Origin: Parietichytrium sp. I65-24A
Taxonomy: Eukaryota; Sar; Bigyra; Thraustochytrida; Thraustochytriidae
NCBI GenBank assembly: GCA_012862575.1
Contig: BLSF01000066.1
Location: forward strand, 1 to 64,000
Reading direction: 5' to 3'
Length of the DNA: 64,000 nt
Part shown: positions 27,845-40,289 of the stretch, piece by piece
Layout: every line of letters begins with the position of its first letter
Numbering within the stretch: the first letter of the stretch is position 1
The notes under the pieces: model-generated
The model's database searches: none
Seen by the model: only the letters and a program-made list of their open reading frames with translations
Told to the model about the DNA's origin: nothing
Translations under genes and position numbers: made by a program

Positions 27845-30052
27845 ATGGAGAACGGCACCGATCCTCAGTGGTTTTACATTGTCTCGGGCGACGAGAAATT
27901 TCGCGCCAAGTTACCTAGCAGCGAGCTCAAGCAGAGCCAAGTGCTGCAGAGGATGCTTTCCTCGCCATTACGCGAAGGCAAGAGCAAGGTGGTGGTTTTA
28001 GGAGACATGGAAGGCGCCGTTGTATCGAGGCTTGCGATGTTTCTGACCGGGCAGCTCAGCGAAGAAGAGGCCATGAAATCGCCGTGGCAACTGCTACACG
28101 CTGGCGACTTTCTCGACATCCCTGAGTTGTGCAGAACGGCTTCACGGGCCATTGCCAAGGCTTTGGAAAGCTCCTTCACACAAGGAGACCCGCTTTCAGT
28201 GAAACGGAATAGATTTCTAGATCTTGCGATTGATTTAGTGCCAACGCGCTGCCTTTTACAGGTAGTAACTCATCTCGACTCAAAAGGGCTTTTGCAAATG
28301 GAACATTTGTGCGCTGAAGTGATGGAGAAGGAGAGTGCTATTTTAAGCTCCATAGAAGAAAGATGGGTCGAACTGGGGGTTTCCAGCTCCACTGCCATTG
28401 AAAGTCTCTTGCAAGCACGGGTTGCCCGCTTTTCTCGTGACATGGAACCATACCTCATGAGATCTTTCGAGAAATTTGGTGAGAAAGTGGAGTCCCTTTC
28501 GCTGAATAATTCAGATTTGTGCAATAACGTGCAACTTGTTCAGGAGATTCTGGAACACACCCCGAATCTGGAAAATTTGTGTCTGAAAGGCGCCGAGTTA
28601 ACGGGGACCTCAATGATGCGGCTTTGCAAGATGCTCAGTTCCATTTCCGGGAATCCGCAGCGCGCCAGAGAGAATAGCGCGACTCGTAACCTTTCGGGGT
28701 TGACGCTTGACCTTCAGAGCACTGGGCTCGCAGATGTGTCAATCAAGAGTTTGGTGGCGTTATTGGTGGAAAAAAGCCCCGTGAGCCATTCGAGTGGGAG
28801 GAAGAGTATAGTACATCGATTCGCACGTCTCAGTCTCGCTGACAATCAACTAGGGGATGCAGGCTTCGCGGCGCTTGCTGACTTCTTCGTCTCGAACGGT
28901 GTCGTGGTGCAGGGCTTGAACCTCAGTCACAACGCTCGCATGAGCTCGACCGGCTTGGAGTCTCTGCTTGGGTCTCTTTCCTCGGAAAAAACTTCTGTGG
29001 AGGATTTGTGCCTCTCCTCGATGAAGTGCGACGTAAACAGAGTTCTTGAGATTTTGTTTCTCAGCGCCCCCGAAAGGCTGTCATCACCGCGACGGAGATT
29101 CAAGAAACCGGAAACCGGCCACATTTCTCGCACAGGCTCTTTCAGAGCGACTGAAGGCGAATCGTCCTCAAGCAAGGGCCTCGTTTTGAGAGACATGTGC
29201 GCTGCGCCCCCGAGAAGAAACGGGCTGTTTTCCTTGGACGTTTCAAACAACTTTACCAACCTGTCTTCTGCAGTACTGCATCAGATCTGCGAGCGTGGGC
29301 GGGTGCGACATCTGTTTTCTCTGAACTTGAGTGGCAACAGGCTCGACGAAAGTGCAGTAGAAAGCTTCTGTGGAGCTCTGGCAAAGTACGGTGGGCTACC
29401 AGTACTCGGAGAATTGAGATTGGCAAACACCAACATCAACGAATCGAGTGCGAAGATGATGTCTGCAGCGCTTGTGAGATGTTCGAATATGCAATACCTT
29501 GATGTATCAAGGAACAGCCTTGCATGTAAGGGAACCGCATATTTTGCTGTTCTCTTGTCCAAGCACGAGAAGCTTCAAAAGCTCGATATTTCTGGAAATG
29601 ATTTTGACGTTCTAGTTGGCGGGGCTTTTGGAGCCGCGATCGCAAAGAACCCTGCTCGAATCGCCGAACTGAAAATGCAAATTCCAGGTCAGCAGCAGTC
29701 TCTTCGGGGACAAGGTTGTGCTGCGCTTTGTCGTGGGTTTTTGGCCGTCACGAAAGTTCCACTTGGACTAATTTCGTTGGATCTGTGCGGACAGTTCATT
29801 TCTTGCAAAGGGTGCGAGGTCCTCGCAAATGCGCTTTCGAGAGATGGGTTTCAGAGCCTGGAAGATCTTTGCTTACGATCAAATCTTATCAAAGATCACG
29901 GTGCGCTGGAAGTGGCCCGGACAGTGTTGCGCAAGTCAAAACAATTTCGTTCCAAGCTAAAGCTCGACTTGTCCTGCAACGAAATCTCTCATACGCTCCG
30001 AGAAGAGCTGATAAATAGCATGTCCACGATTAGGCAATTCGTATGGAATTGA
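27845..30052 (+). CDS. SKP1/BTB-like N-terminal domain + leucine-rich repeat protein
   Basis: This is a 735-residue protein; ATG 27845 follows an in-frame TGA closely, so the start is firm. The first about 110 residues (FYIVSGDEKFRAKLPSSEL ... LLHAGDFLDIPELC) look like a BTB/SKP1 fold; LL.A.DFLDI..L is the SKP1/Elongin C signature region. The rest is ribonuclease-inhibitor-type leucine-rich repeats (LENLCLKGAEL, LSLADNQLGDAGFAAL, LFSLNLSGNRLDESAV, MQYLDVSRNSLACKGTAYF, LDLSCNEIS). An alpha-helical spacer (about 110-220) and a low-complexity Ser/Arg insertion (about 415-455) interrupt it. BTB/SKP1 plus LRR suggests a substrate adaptor for a cullin ubiquitin ligase, or simply a scaffold. No exact homologue was recognised. 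Confidence 0.75.
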   Translation: MENGTDPQWFYIVSGDEKFRAKLPSSELKQSQVLQRMLSSPLREGKSKVVVLGDMEGAVVSRLAMFLTGQLSEEEAMKSPWQLLHAGDFLDIPELCRTASRAIAKALESSFTQGDPLSVKRNRFLDLAIDLVPTRCLLQVVTHLDSKGLLQMEHLCAEVMEKESAILSSIEERWVELGVSSSTAIESLLQARVARFSRDMEPYLMRSFEKFGEKVESLSLNNSDLCNNVQLVQEILEHTPNLENLCLKGAELTGTSMMRLCKMLSSISGNPQRARENSATRNLSGLTLDLQSTGLADVSIKSLVALLVEKSPVSHSSGRKSIVHRFARLSLADNQLGDAGFAALADFFVSNGVVVQGLNLSHNARMSSTGLESLLGSLSSEKTSVEDLCLSSMKCDVNRVLEILFLSAPERLSSPRRRFKKPETGHISRTGSFRATEGESSSSKGLVLRDMCAAPPRRNGLFSLDVSNNFTNLSSAVLHQICERGRVRHLFSLNLSGNRLDESAVESFCGALAKYGGLPVLGELRLANTNINESSAKMMSAALVRCSNMQYLDVSRNSLACKGTAYFAVLLSKHEKLQKLDISGNDFDVLVGGAFGAAIAKNPARIAELKMQIPGQQQSLRGQGCAALCRGFLAVTKVPLGLISLDLCGQFISCKGCEVLANALSRDGFQSLEDLCLRSNLIKDHGALEVARTVLRKSKQFRSKLKLDLSCNEISHTLREELINSMSTIRQFVWN

Positions 30053-30607
30053 TAGTCTCCTGACACTGCTCGATTGCGAGTGGAATTGTCTGTGGCGCGA
30101 CCTTCAATCGCATGGGTCGTTTCAGCATTGAAGTCATACTGAACATTAGAGATACTGAATATTAGAAAAAAGTATTTGTGGTTTTTTCCAAACTTTGGAA
30201 ATGTTTGCATTCCTCGCATCGGTATTTCACTAACTCCATTCATTCAATTTGAGTGCAATTTTCTCCGAGAAAGAATGGGGACGTTCTCTCGGAGTTTTGA
30301 TCGGCGGCGTGAAAAGAAATACCACTTTCAAATGGTGCTGTACGTATCACCAAGAAAAGCGAGCAAAATTAAACAAAAAAGAAAAATTGAACCTCGAGAT
30401 TTGAAATCCAACTTTTCTATGCTATTGTATGTTCATCACACTTCTCTGCCAAAGACTTCTCATGCCGAAGTTGTATGCAAAATGAAAGAAGAATGTGCTG
30501 ACTGTAAAGTCGGTTTGCGCACAATCCACAATGCCAAACAAATGATTGCTAATTTCACGCATCTCTATCGCAAACTTGGAGTATAGACCTTCGTGCTGAT
30601 TCTGTCT
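30053..30607. other. Convergent 3' intergenic region
   Basis: It lies between two convergent genes. A 136-codon frame at 30176-30586 exists but is basic, lacks domain character and is probably chance. Nothing else was recognised. Confidence 0.45.
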
Positions 30608-31467
<860 letters not shown>

Positions 31468-32801
31468 CGCCCCAAGTTGTGCGCCAGCAAGCGATGAATC
31501 GCTTTTCCCTCCGCCACAGGCGGCCCTTGCCCAACCAACCAACCAACCAACCAACTGATAAACCAATGCCCACGATTGAGCAGAGCTGGCGCACGAATCC
31601 GCCCGTCCCGAGCCGTCCCGAGGGGCTGGCTGCTTTGCAGGTGCGCTGGTCCAAGCCGCTAGTCTCTCAAGACGATGACGAGGTCTCTGTCACTGCGAGA
31701 AGAGATGAACGGGAAAGCGGTGAAGGCACGAAGGCAGCAAAGTCGTGCCAACTGCCAGCGCACGGAGCTAAGTACCGACTAACCAACTGGCCACTCTTCC
31801 ATCGAACGAACACAGATGGTCAAAGGTGATGGTAACAGAATGGTGAATGGCGAATGGCGAATGGTGCCCTTGGAGATAATGTGCGGCTGCATGCGAGCTA
31901 CAATACTCCGCACCCTTCCGATTGCCGATTGGTTTCAACTCACTTCCCGAGTCAAAATCACAGTCTCAAAGACCATAACCTCCCGACATGCCTTCGACGT
32001 TGCACTCAGTGCCCATCTCTTTCGCATTCGCATTCGCATTCGCCTCGGTTTCCAATGGCTGTGCCGCTTCCATATTACTTGCAGATGTGTGCTGAAAACT
32101 GTAAAAAGTTACCGTTACAACTCTTATTTTTGTATAATTCGCACCATCACCGGGAAGTAAGGGTGAAGACTTTATCCTATATATAGACGCGGTAGTGTAA
32201 ATGAGTCAATTATTACGTGACACGGAGGCGGTTTGACTGTTGTGCTAGTTTTCCCAAGGCAATCAATTGAAAACACTTGTTGATTGAATTGTGTAAAGAA
32301 GAAATAGAGAACTGCAGAATAAAAGGTGCCGAGGACTTGCAAGCTGCTGATGAGCGCGCTGAGTCGTCAAACATCGGCGGAGTGGAGAAAACAGGACGGC
32401 TCAGTGCGCAACACAAAGGCTGCGCCATTCTCAAACTTTCACTTGTTAACAGTAAATGCTCTGAAAGAAAGAAGAGAAGAGAAACGCTGCAGATCAACGA
32501 TGCTTGCTTGCTCCAACAGCAAGAAATACTTCTATTAATAGTTTACTCGAATCGGCAATTTGCCCACAAGGTTGCGTTAGCACTCCTCGACACTTAACTA
32601 GCTCCCATAGCCCTGGAAGCCTCCAATTGTGAGCGAGAGCAAGAGCAAGCGCGACATTCGGGCACTACCTCGCGGGCCGTGTGGAGAGCTGCGTGCAAGG
32701 GACATTCTTCGAAGCTAGCGGCGTGGGGTTCTCGTGTGGCGGCCGAAAGATATCGCTCATTTGACGGTGCTGGTCTTCAAGACCGATCTTCTTTTGTCGC
32801 A
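31468..32801. other. Divergent intergenic region between PDE6D-like and Rab23-like genes
   Basis: It presumably holds both promoters. It contains a (CCAA)n repeat next to the PDE6D-like start and a GCATTC-type repeat near 32025-32045. No gene was recognised. Confidence 0.5.
31531..31555. repeat. (CCAA)n tetranucleotide repeat
   Basis: About six CCAA units, 65-90 bp upstream of the PDE6D-like start codon on the other strand, so in its likely 5' UTR. Confidence 0.9.
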
Positions 32802-33783
32802 ATGGATCTCGGGGACGTGGAGTGTAAGTTTTCCAAAGAGAATCAGAAACGTTGGTGTGGCTGTTTGAGGTCTTGTGGGGCTGACAGCAAGTGGCGCTGC
32901 GAGTAGCATCGCTCAAGATCCTTGTTCTTGGAGCCGAAGGGGTCGGGAAGACAAGTTTGACGAGCGTGTTCTGCAGGAATGAGTTTCCCTACCAGCACAA
33001 GAAGACGATTGGAACGGAGTACAAAGAGAAGAACATCGAAAACGAAGATGGGCTGGAGGAAATCAACATGATGATTTGGGAGATTGGAGGAGAACACACC
33101 TTTGCGCCTATGAGTAGCAAGCACTTTAAGAATGCGAGCGCGGTGATTCTGATGTTCTCAACAACAGACAGGGATTCATTTGAGAAAGTGAAAGACTTGC
33201 GAGACAAGGTTTTGGAAGAAGGCGGTAACAAACCGCATATGTTGCTCGTTCAAAATAAGATTGACAAACTTGACGCAGCGGAGATGACCCCACAAGAAGT
33301 TGAGGACCTGGCACGAGAACTCAAAGTCAAGCTCTACAGAATTAGCTGCAAGGAGAAGTCTCTAGTGGACAACATATTCTCGTTTCTTGCGAACCGTGTG
33401 GCTGGTTCCTCAGTAGAGCTTGCAGACATAGGAAACGTCATTCCAAACGTGGAGGAGACATCTTCACCGCACATGGAACTTTCAAGCCCCCCTGTCCAAA
33501 CCACAGATATCGTACACGCAGATGAGTCCAAAGCCGAAGTGGATACCGCTGTCAAAGCAAGCGCTGACGGAGAATCCACGTCGCTCGCTAAGTCTAGCAA
33601 CAATGCCACCAACGTGTTTCCGCGTGATGTACAAGAGGAGTCAATGCCGGTAAGTTGCCCTTTCACTGTTCGTACTCGGCCAGTAGTGTTACTGACGATG
33701 GGTCTTATGTTTTGCAATCTTTTCAGACTGGGCCATCCAAGCAGAGAACTTCGAGCAGCCGCAAGGGCTGCGCTTGCATGTAA
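32802..33783 (+). CDS. Rab23-like small GTPase with long C-terminal extension (three exons)
   Basis: Exons are 32802-32823, 32892-33649 and 33727-33783; introns are 68 nt (GTAAGT...CAAG) and 77 nt (GTAAGT...TCAG). The product is 278 residues. G-domain motifs: P-loop GAEGVGKT, switch region KKTIGTEYKEK, NKID, and SCKE at the G5 position. The text VILMFSTTDRDSFEKV closely follows Rab23. The G3 motif, normally WDTAGQE, reads WEIGGEH, so the catalytic Gln is replaced by Glu. After the G domain comes an acidic Ser/Thr-rich region of about 90 residues, and the spliced last exon gives KGCACM, a CaaX-like prenylation end. Without the last intron the frame would end in an unrelated tail, which supports the splice. 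Rab23 acts in ciliary traffic and Hedgehog signalling in animals. Confidence 0.82.
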
Positions 33784-34014
33784 AGAGCATAACAAATACG
33801 GAAGAAACTATTTTTGACTCCTACCTAGCTTCCCAGTAGCGGTTGTGTTGGTTGTATTTCCAAATCACTAGAGCGAAGATAATAAGATGGCCTCGTCTTC
33901 GAGAGAGGTCAGCATAGGTTCCATGCAGCGTTCGAACCAGCATCTTGAATGCGCGCGACGCGATTGTTGCAGTTACATTATATTTACAAGAACACGCTTT
34001 CAAAGTTGTGATAT

Positions 34015-34605
34015 CTATGTTTTCTGAAGGTGTTCGCTGCTGTGCATTACTGGGTACTCCGCACCCTTTTTCTCTTCCTCTTCTTCGCTTTCACTATTCG
34101 ACCTGCTGTCAGGTCCGTCACCGAGATTCGTATCGTGGGAGAGCATGGAGGTGATAGCTGCTCCACAAAATGCCCACGCAACCGCCACAAGAAGCAATAT
34201 CCCGACTGGAGCAATCACAAAGTACAGAGCCCAGTTGCTCGACCCATTTTGATTGGCCGTTATGAAGCACATTTCCTGGCAATTCTTGTCTTCAGTCTCG
34301 TTGCTGGCACCGGCATTCATACACGAACTGTCTGAGCACCACACGCAGCCTTCGGCCAGCCGCTCCAAGCAGCTCTTACACGTGGTCATCTTGGCGCACT
34401 CGGATCCATTCCGAGCGAGCATATGCAGCTGCGTCAACGCGGCCTCCCTTAAACTCACCGTGCTCGCAGAGGCCACCACGGGCACAAGCTGCAGCATTGC
34501 AATTGTCAAAATTGCCCTACATCGAGCCTTCCACTTCTCTTCGCTCATATCCGCAGCCATTTGCGCGGCAAGGCGCATGGACTTGCCAAACCGTTTGCCC
34601 TTCAT
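34015..34605 (-). CDS. Single-pass membrane protein with PSI/plexin-like Cys-rich domain
   Basis: The first ATG of the open frame is at 34605 (197 residues); later ATGs at 34578, 34560 and 34548 are possible. A hydrophobic stretch ILTIAMLQLVPVVASA looks like a signal peptide, best formed from the ATG at 34548. A compact region with eight Cys follows (ECAKMTTCKSCLERLAEGCVWC, then SSCMNA, CQEMC), resembling a PSI domain. Then comes a transmembrane helix (WALYFVIAPVGILLLVAVAWAF) and an acidic cytoplasmic tail with a Glu run. Type I topology is inferred. A function is not evident. Confidence 0.68.
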   Translation of the reverse strand: MKGKRFGKSMRLAAQMAADMSEEKWKARCRAILTIAMLQLVPVVASASTVSLREAALTQLHMLARNGSECAKMTTCKSCLERLAEGCVWCSDSSCMNAGASNETEDKNCQEMCFITANQNGSSNWALYFVIAPVGILLLVAVAWAFCGAAITSMLSHDTNLGDGPDSRSNSESEEEEEKKGAEYPVMHSSEHLQKT

Positions 34606-36410
34606 TCGGCCCTTTTGCACCTTTAACACCTTTAACCATAGCAACTTCTCGCTCTCCCCACCGCAGCGATTGCCCTTCAACTTTCCCAAAGCCCTCACGC
34701 AATCAAATTATCGTGCCACTGATCACTCTAAGCTCTCTCGCCGCGTGCATCTGCGCACACTCTCAAACGTATGCCACTGACGCGATCGCGGTCCCGTAAC
34801 GGTCGAAAGCCCTCCATCTTTTCGCAGTGCAATTTTTTTCTGGGACTTGCTACGCTGCTGCTACCATGATTGCTACAGTATGCCATGCCATTACCGCCCT
34901 TATCTAGTTCTAGGATAGAAGATTGAGAAATTTTCTAATAGGTGTGATTAGCGAATAGACTATTACCCGGCGATTAAAGCCCTAACTAACTAGCGGTGGA
35001 ATTTTCCTATTAAAGTATAGGTACCGGTAGCTACTCTATTTCGATCTCAAGAATTGGATTATGTGAAGAGTTGAAGAGTTGAATAGATGATGGTGCTCAT
35101 TGAGACGGATGGATTTCGAAAGTATCGAGGAAATGCTTGATGAGAGATGTGTAAGATGGTTGAGGGAAGGGCGGAGGAATTAGGGTTTCAATCTTCGCAG
35201 CGGCCAGCGACGGTGGCGTGCCGCCATATGTGGAATTCTCATGATCTAGAGATTCTGGGAGAAGCAGAAACCTGCAATCTGAATTTTGAACGTATTAATA
35301 CCAGAATTCAGACTTCAGACCTCAGAATGCGATGTGCGAGCCAAATGTTTGAGCCGCGCGCACGCAGAACGCAGAATGCAGAATGCAGAATGCAGAACGC
35401 AGAGTTAATCTGCAGCTACTCTCGCGGTGGACTCAGCTGCATTGATTCGCAGGATCTCCCGAGTGCGAGGTGGTGGAGGAAAAGGAGCATGAAACTGCTG
35501 ACCGCGAGCTGCTTCATCGAGGGCGTCATTCCCATTTCCATCTTCACCGAGAACATTCGAGCAACTGATGTCAGTTCAACCTCATGGAAGTGAGCTGATC
35601 GGCATGTACATCCTTCGATGTCGGCAGTGTCGACAATTCGGTGAGCGTTGGTGCGGTCCAACCTGCCTCCTAATCAGTCTCACGCGTGGTACAAAGATTA
35701 TGAACCAAAGTGAAGTTCGAAAACTAGCGAGCTTTGTATGAGCCTGTCTCTTTGCATCAGCCTTTTCGTATACATATTTTATGCGGCAGCGTTCCAGAAG
35801 TTGACCCATTACTCAAGTCGTGAGATCATCAGACGTGAGTTTCATGTAAGCCTTCGGCACTTCCATCAATCAACACAGCAAGAATACTCATTATCGCAAG
35901 CCGTTCTGAAAGTGTCAACCCGAAATGTAGCGCTAGTAGCACTCGTTGCAAGACGACATGAAACAGTTCAATTGTCTCAAGAGAGATACTCCCGAGGCTT
36001 GTACCCAGAGGAGAGAATTTTGAGTGCTCATGCATACATCCGTTGAACAGGATGACTTCTAGCAGTGGTGGTAGAGTGAGTCCATCCAGTCACATACCGT
36101 GTGTCGCTCAGTACTACGGTACTGCGCGGAGTACGATACACAAAGATTAGCTTGCGATTGTTGCGAAGCTGCCATTGCACTCTCAAAAAGTTGCGCCTAA
36201 GTTGCGCTTCCGATTTTATGTGCTAGTCTTCATTCTTCTCGTAGTAATTTTGCCTTCCACGATTTCGCTTTCGTACATCCCATATGTGCTGGCACTGGCG
36301 CCGTTGCGCTTGCGCTTAACAATTAGTTAAGGATTTTCACGAGAAGGTGCGACGAAGCAAGCGAAAGGTCCGAGAGCGGTGTCTTCACAGATCAAGAATG
36401 AGAGCTCGGC
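34606..36410. other. Intergenic, no supported gene
   Basis: It contains a short tandem repeat of GCAGAAT at about 35368-35402. A 148-codon frame at 35147-35593 spans that repeat and is not protein-like. Otherwise nothing was recognised. Confidence 0.5.
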
Positions 36411-37385
36411 ATGGGGTCCAGTGTCTGCAAGCTTGACGACGACCACAGCGTGCTGGTTTTCAGTCGGTCGTCATTCTCCGCTGGCGAGTACAAGAAGGCG
36501 TACAAGGTAAGTCGACGTCTAGATTTCGCAGAGGCCCACAACGCGCAGGTGCTAATCTCAGTGTGCTCCGGGTTGTGCAGACTACGCGCGATGACGAAAA
36601 GCTCGTCGTGAAAGTATACAAGAGCAAGTATGATGTTGAAGAGAGGATGACAATGGACCTCAAGATGCACTCCCTTGCACAAGAGCTTGCCTCCGCATTT
36701 TCAAAAAAGAGCTTTGTTGGGCAGCGCAAGGTGGAGGTTCTCTTGCCACAATCAGCAACTGTCATTTCCTCGGCTCCATGTACAGGGATCGAGATAGGGG
36801 AGAAGGTCACTGTGGAGCCTTATATTCCCGGGAAATACGAAAAATTTGTTTCCAACAATGGGACATATGCGTCAGACTGCCCTCTATTAACAGCGTTTTG
36901 CCACTGGTAAGTCAGAGGACGCAGATCTCGAGGAGAAATATCTGTGACAAAATTTAGCTGATAATTTTCTCATCGCAAACCGCAGGACATATCATCAAAG
37001 CAACGGCAAGTACATGATTGTGGATCTCCAGGGGGTAGCAACAGGTGACAAGTACATTATTACGGATCCCGCATTTCACACATTTGACAGTCGCTTTGGG
37101 GAACTCGATCTTGGCGAGATTGGCATGCAGGCCTTCTTCAAGTTGCATCGTAAGTTATGATCCGCTCGAGTGACCTTCAGAATGGGCGCATCTAACTCTG
37201 CAACTATATCCATTTCGATGTGGTCTTCTGACGCCCAAAAAGGCTGTAATGACGCTTGCAAAAATTTTCGGCAGCCAAGCGTCACGAATTACAATTGGAA
37301 AGACTGCGAGAAGATTATGCTCAATCGCATTGCAAAATCCAAAGTAGCACCGAACGGAGTCGTATCTGCTCATCGTCACCAGTAA
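36411..37385 (+). CDS. Alpha-kinase (MHCK/EF2K family), stand-alone domain, four exons
   Basis: Exons are 36411-36506, 36581-36906, 36986-37149 and 37243-37385; introns are 74, 79 and 93 nt, all GTAAG...AG. The 242-residue product is little more than an alpha-kinase domain: VVKVYK (ATP Lys), the VTVEPYIPGKYEKF segment, a spliced FCHWTYHQSNGKYMIVDLQG, ITDPAFHT, DLGEIG, and the zinc-binding ending FFKLHRCNDAC. All three splices are supported by restoring conserved text across the junctions (HW|TYHQ, LHR|CNDAC). The family phosphorylates Thr/Ser in helical or coiled proteins such as myosin heavy chain or elongation factor 2; no targeting domain is present here. The protein begins MGSSVC, which could favour N-terminal lipidation. 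Confidence 0.9.
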
Positions 37386-38826
37386 CCTGTCAATTTACGA
37401 AATCAATTCAAGAAAGAGCGAAACTTCAAAGATGAGCACATGGTTCAGGGGAAACAGGTGCTCGAATGTTTGCAGTTCCCCTCATGTCATGGCTGTGCTG
37501 TGCCTCTGTAACATAAACGATAAACCAAATTGGAAACCAAATGGAGCACACCTACTTGTTGAAAGCTTGCTCGAGTTATGATCATGCGATTAAGGACATC
37601 TTTTCCTTTTCCCCTTCGCGAATCAACTCTATCCTTAACCAAATTTGACAAGACTGACTGACTGACTGACAAAGAAAGAAAAGACAGCGAAGAAGGACAT
37701 AAAGTGCTGATTACTCCCAGCTCGTGGTCCTCTCCAAAAGGAAAAGTCACGTACCGGTAGAAGGCTTCCTTCTATTCAGTCCCAGCTGAAGATCCACTGT
37801 CCTTCGGTGGGTTCTTCGAAAACGAACCGGTAGGTAAGCACACCACGGGCAAGCGAATTCTTCTCCTTTCCTTCCCTCAACACGTTCTATCGCGCTTCAC
37901 AAATAGACACTTACGATCGCATCGCCAACCTCGCACAGAACTGCCGCCCGCACCACATTGAGCTTGTAGCGATTAATCAATACGGCTCTACCGCTGGGTC
38001 TGCCAAACGTGAAGACAATCGAACCGTCGAAGGGAGGGAAGGAAGGCCCTGTTTCCATAGTTTGTTAATTTAACTTTGGATTGATAATTATCAAAACCAA
38101 ACATCGAAATTGATATCGACAGTGACATGCGCAGACTTACCATCGAGAAAACACTCATTGTGGGACGCACAGTCAATAGAATGGTCTGAATTGTCTGCAT
38201 ATGTCTGCATCCTGAACACATCCGCTTCAACTGCGAAAGAAAATGCACTCAACGCACTGTCAATGGGCCATCACATTCACCCATTTTTCTCCACCACTGA
38301 TGCAGCAGGCACAGCAGGCACCCGGCTCTCGCCTAGTACCTTCCTACCCCATCACAGTTTCGGCTACTTACTCCCCATACATTCTCTTACCACTCTTACC
38401 AGCCAGCATAGCTAGCTAGCACCACTGCTCCGTTCCTGCAATGCTCGCTCTCACACGCTCGTACAATAGCGTCCTTCTACTACAAACACTAGACTGGCTT
38501 CCTTTTCGAGGTGCCTTAGGTGACCGTGGGAAGAGTGGGAAGCGAGGAAGCCTATAGTTTATAGTAGCTGAGGGGGGCTTCCTCTTATAGCAACGCGTGG
38601 AGCCAGGAGAGAGAGCGGGGACCCACAAAAAGGAGAAAGAAGGTGTAGGTGTGGGAGAGGGCTCACTCACTCACTCACTCACTTGCTCGCGAGCCCAGTA
38701 AGCAAACCCACAAGTAACAAGTTGCAAGTTACAAGTTGGACTGCAAGTTGCGCAAGAGGAAGAAGGAGTTGTTGGTGTTTGGTTGCAGAAGTTGCAAGAG
38801 TTGAGAAGTTAAGTTGTGGTGAGAAG
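37386..38826. other. Intergenic, no supported gene
   Basis: Simple repeats occur at about 37652-37671 (GACT) and 38663-38684 (CACT). Small frames are unconvincing. Confidence 0.5.
38663..38684. repeat. (CACT)n repeat
   Basis: Five CACT units about 145 bp upstream of the ZNF706-like start codon. Confidence 0.9.
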
Positions 38827-39156
38827 ATGGGACGCAAGGGCAAGACACAGAAGCACTCTGCGAAGGAGATCGCAGGGAAACACAAGGCGGCGAAGGAGAA
38901 GGCAGGGGCAGCAGGACATGGCGCGAAAGGGCTCGATGCGCGGCAAGGGGCCATGTTGAAGATCAAGGTCAAGTGCAGAATTTGCATGCTTGAGTGCCCG
39001 CACCTGGCGGGAATGCGAATGCACTACGAGAGCAAGCACCCAAAGGAGCCGTGGACGGACGCTTTGTACGCTGGGGATTTCTCGTCGGTTAAGGACTCGG
39101 TGAAAAAGATGGACAACAAGATCAAGACTGAAGGGCGCAAGGCGGCTGGGCCATGA
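38827..39156 (+). CDS. Small zinc-finger protein of ZNF706 / 4F5 family
   Basis: This is a 109-residue basic protein. It starts MGRKGKTQKHSAKEIAGKHK, a Lys-rich 4F5/SERF-like N terminus, followed by a single C2H2-like finger (VKCRICMLECPHLAGMRMHY and ESKHPKEPW). The KC.IC....P....M..HYESKHPK spacing matches ZNF706 and the plant At2g23090-type proteins, which are usually 70-80 residues; here the C-terminal tail is longer. The start is the first ATG giving the conserved GRKGK. The exact role is poorly known (translation or transcription repression reported for ZNF706). Confidence 0.88.
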   Translation: MGRKGKTQKHSAKEIAGKHKAAKEKAGAAGHGAKGLDARQGAMLKIKVKCRICMLECPHLAGMRMHYESKHPKEPWTDALYAGDFSSVKDSVKKMDNKIKTEGRKAAGP

Positions 39157-40160
39157 AATGGAGAACCTAGTGGGCTGCTTTCGGCTTCCAGGATCATGCT
39201 GAACGCTGGCGAGAGGGAGCAGGCGTTGCTGCCGATTAGCGACAAATGTCTGTTTCCCGCCTACTTTTACTATGTATAAAGAGTGTGTCTCGCTTGTTTT
39301 CTTCGTTCAAAGCACTTAAAAAATGAGTTTATTACCTTTGTAAATGCTTACGAGTGTTGTGTTGCTTGCACTGTGCGCTGAGGCACCGGGCACACTTATT
39401 CTTCTGAGTACCAGACGAACGAGCTGCCACCTGCGCAGCCAAATCACTCATCTCTTCCGCACAGTTTTCAGTGCAACCTGGCACAAGTCCGAGCGCTTCT
39501 GACTCATCGCCAGTTACTACTAGTCTCATCATTTCTTCGACGATCATGATGAGAACCAAATCGGCAGTCAATCAACTGGAAGTCAACTTATGTCAACTTT
39601 GTATTACACCACGTCATTATCACACAGCTCTCAAATGCTCTCAATATCTCTCAATGCTCTCAACGTGAAACAACCGCGATACTGAGTACTGACTGTGGCA
39701 CGTACCTTTAATTAGCAGCTCATATACCGAACAAAGGAAAGCTTCAGCGACAAGTTGGCAGTGACTTTGCATCTACCGGTACATCATAGCAACGCATAAG
39801 CACTTACGACCACTCACCAACGCCTCTAGCGCCCATGGCATCTTACCAGTATCTGTTAAATCTCCTTAACACGACTTCGCCGTCCTGACTACCAAACTGC
39901 GTATCCACTTGCCAGCATTAGCGGGAGTGTCTAACCATGAACTAACTATCCATGAATAGGTAAGAATTGCTAGTACCGTCCATCCATCCATACTCTACCG
40001 AGTGCGGTAGATCTACTACGAGGACCAATCCGAACTCTACTGTATGCTAACACCAGTATACAACTCGCACTCACTGCTACTAGCTAGCTATCGGAGGGTA
40101 GTGGGCACTAGCGTCTCGGTGTTAGGGAGCGCTATATAAGGCTAACTCAACTCAGCTCAA

Positions 40161-40184
40161 CTCTTCTTCTTCTTCTTCTTCTTG
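40161..40184. repeat. (TTC)n trinucleotide repeat
   Basis: About eight TTC/TCT units, a pyrimidine tract 380-400 bp upstream of the Sec62 start codon. Confidence 0.9.
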
Positions 40185-40258
40185 TTTTCTGACAGAGAGA
40201 TTATGTGAGATTAGTTGGATCATGACAGGTCAGTGAGATAAGTGAGCTGCCAGATTTC

Positions 40259-40289
40259 ATTGATTGATTGATTGATTGATTCATTCATT
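40259..40289. repeat. (ATTG)n repeat
   Basis: ATTG units passing into ATTC, about 270-300 bp upstream of the Sec62 start codon. Confidence 0.9.

Noticed and set aside
35147-35593. 148-codon plus-strand frame
   Set aside because: It spans a GCAGAAT tandem repeat and shows no conserved or structured segment.
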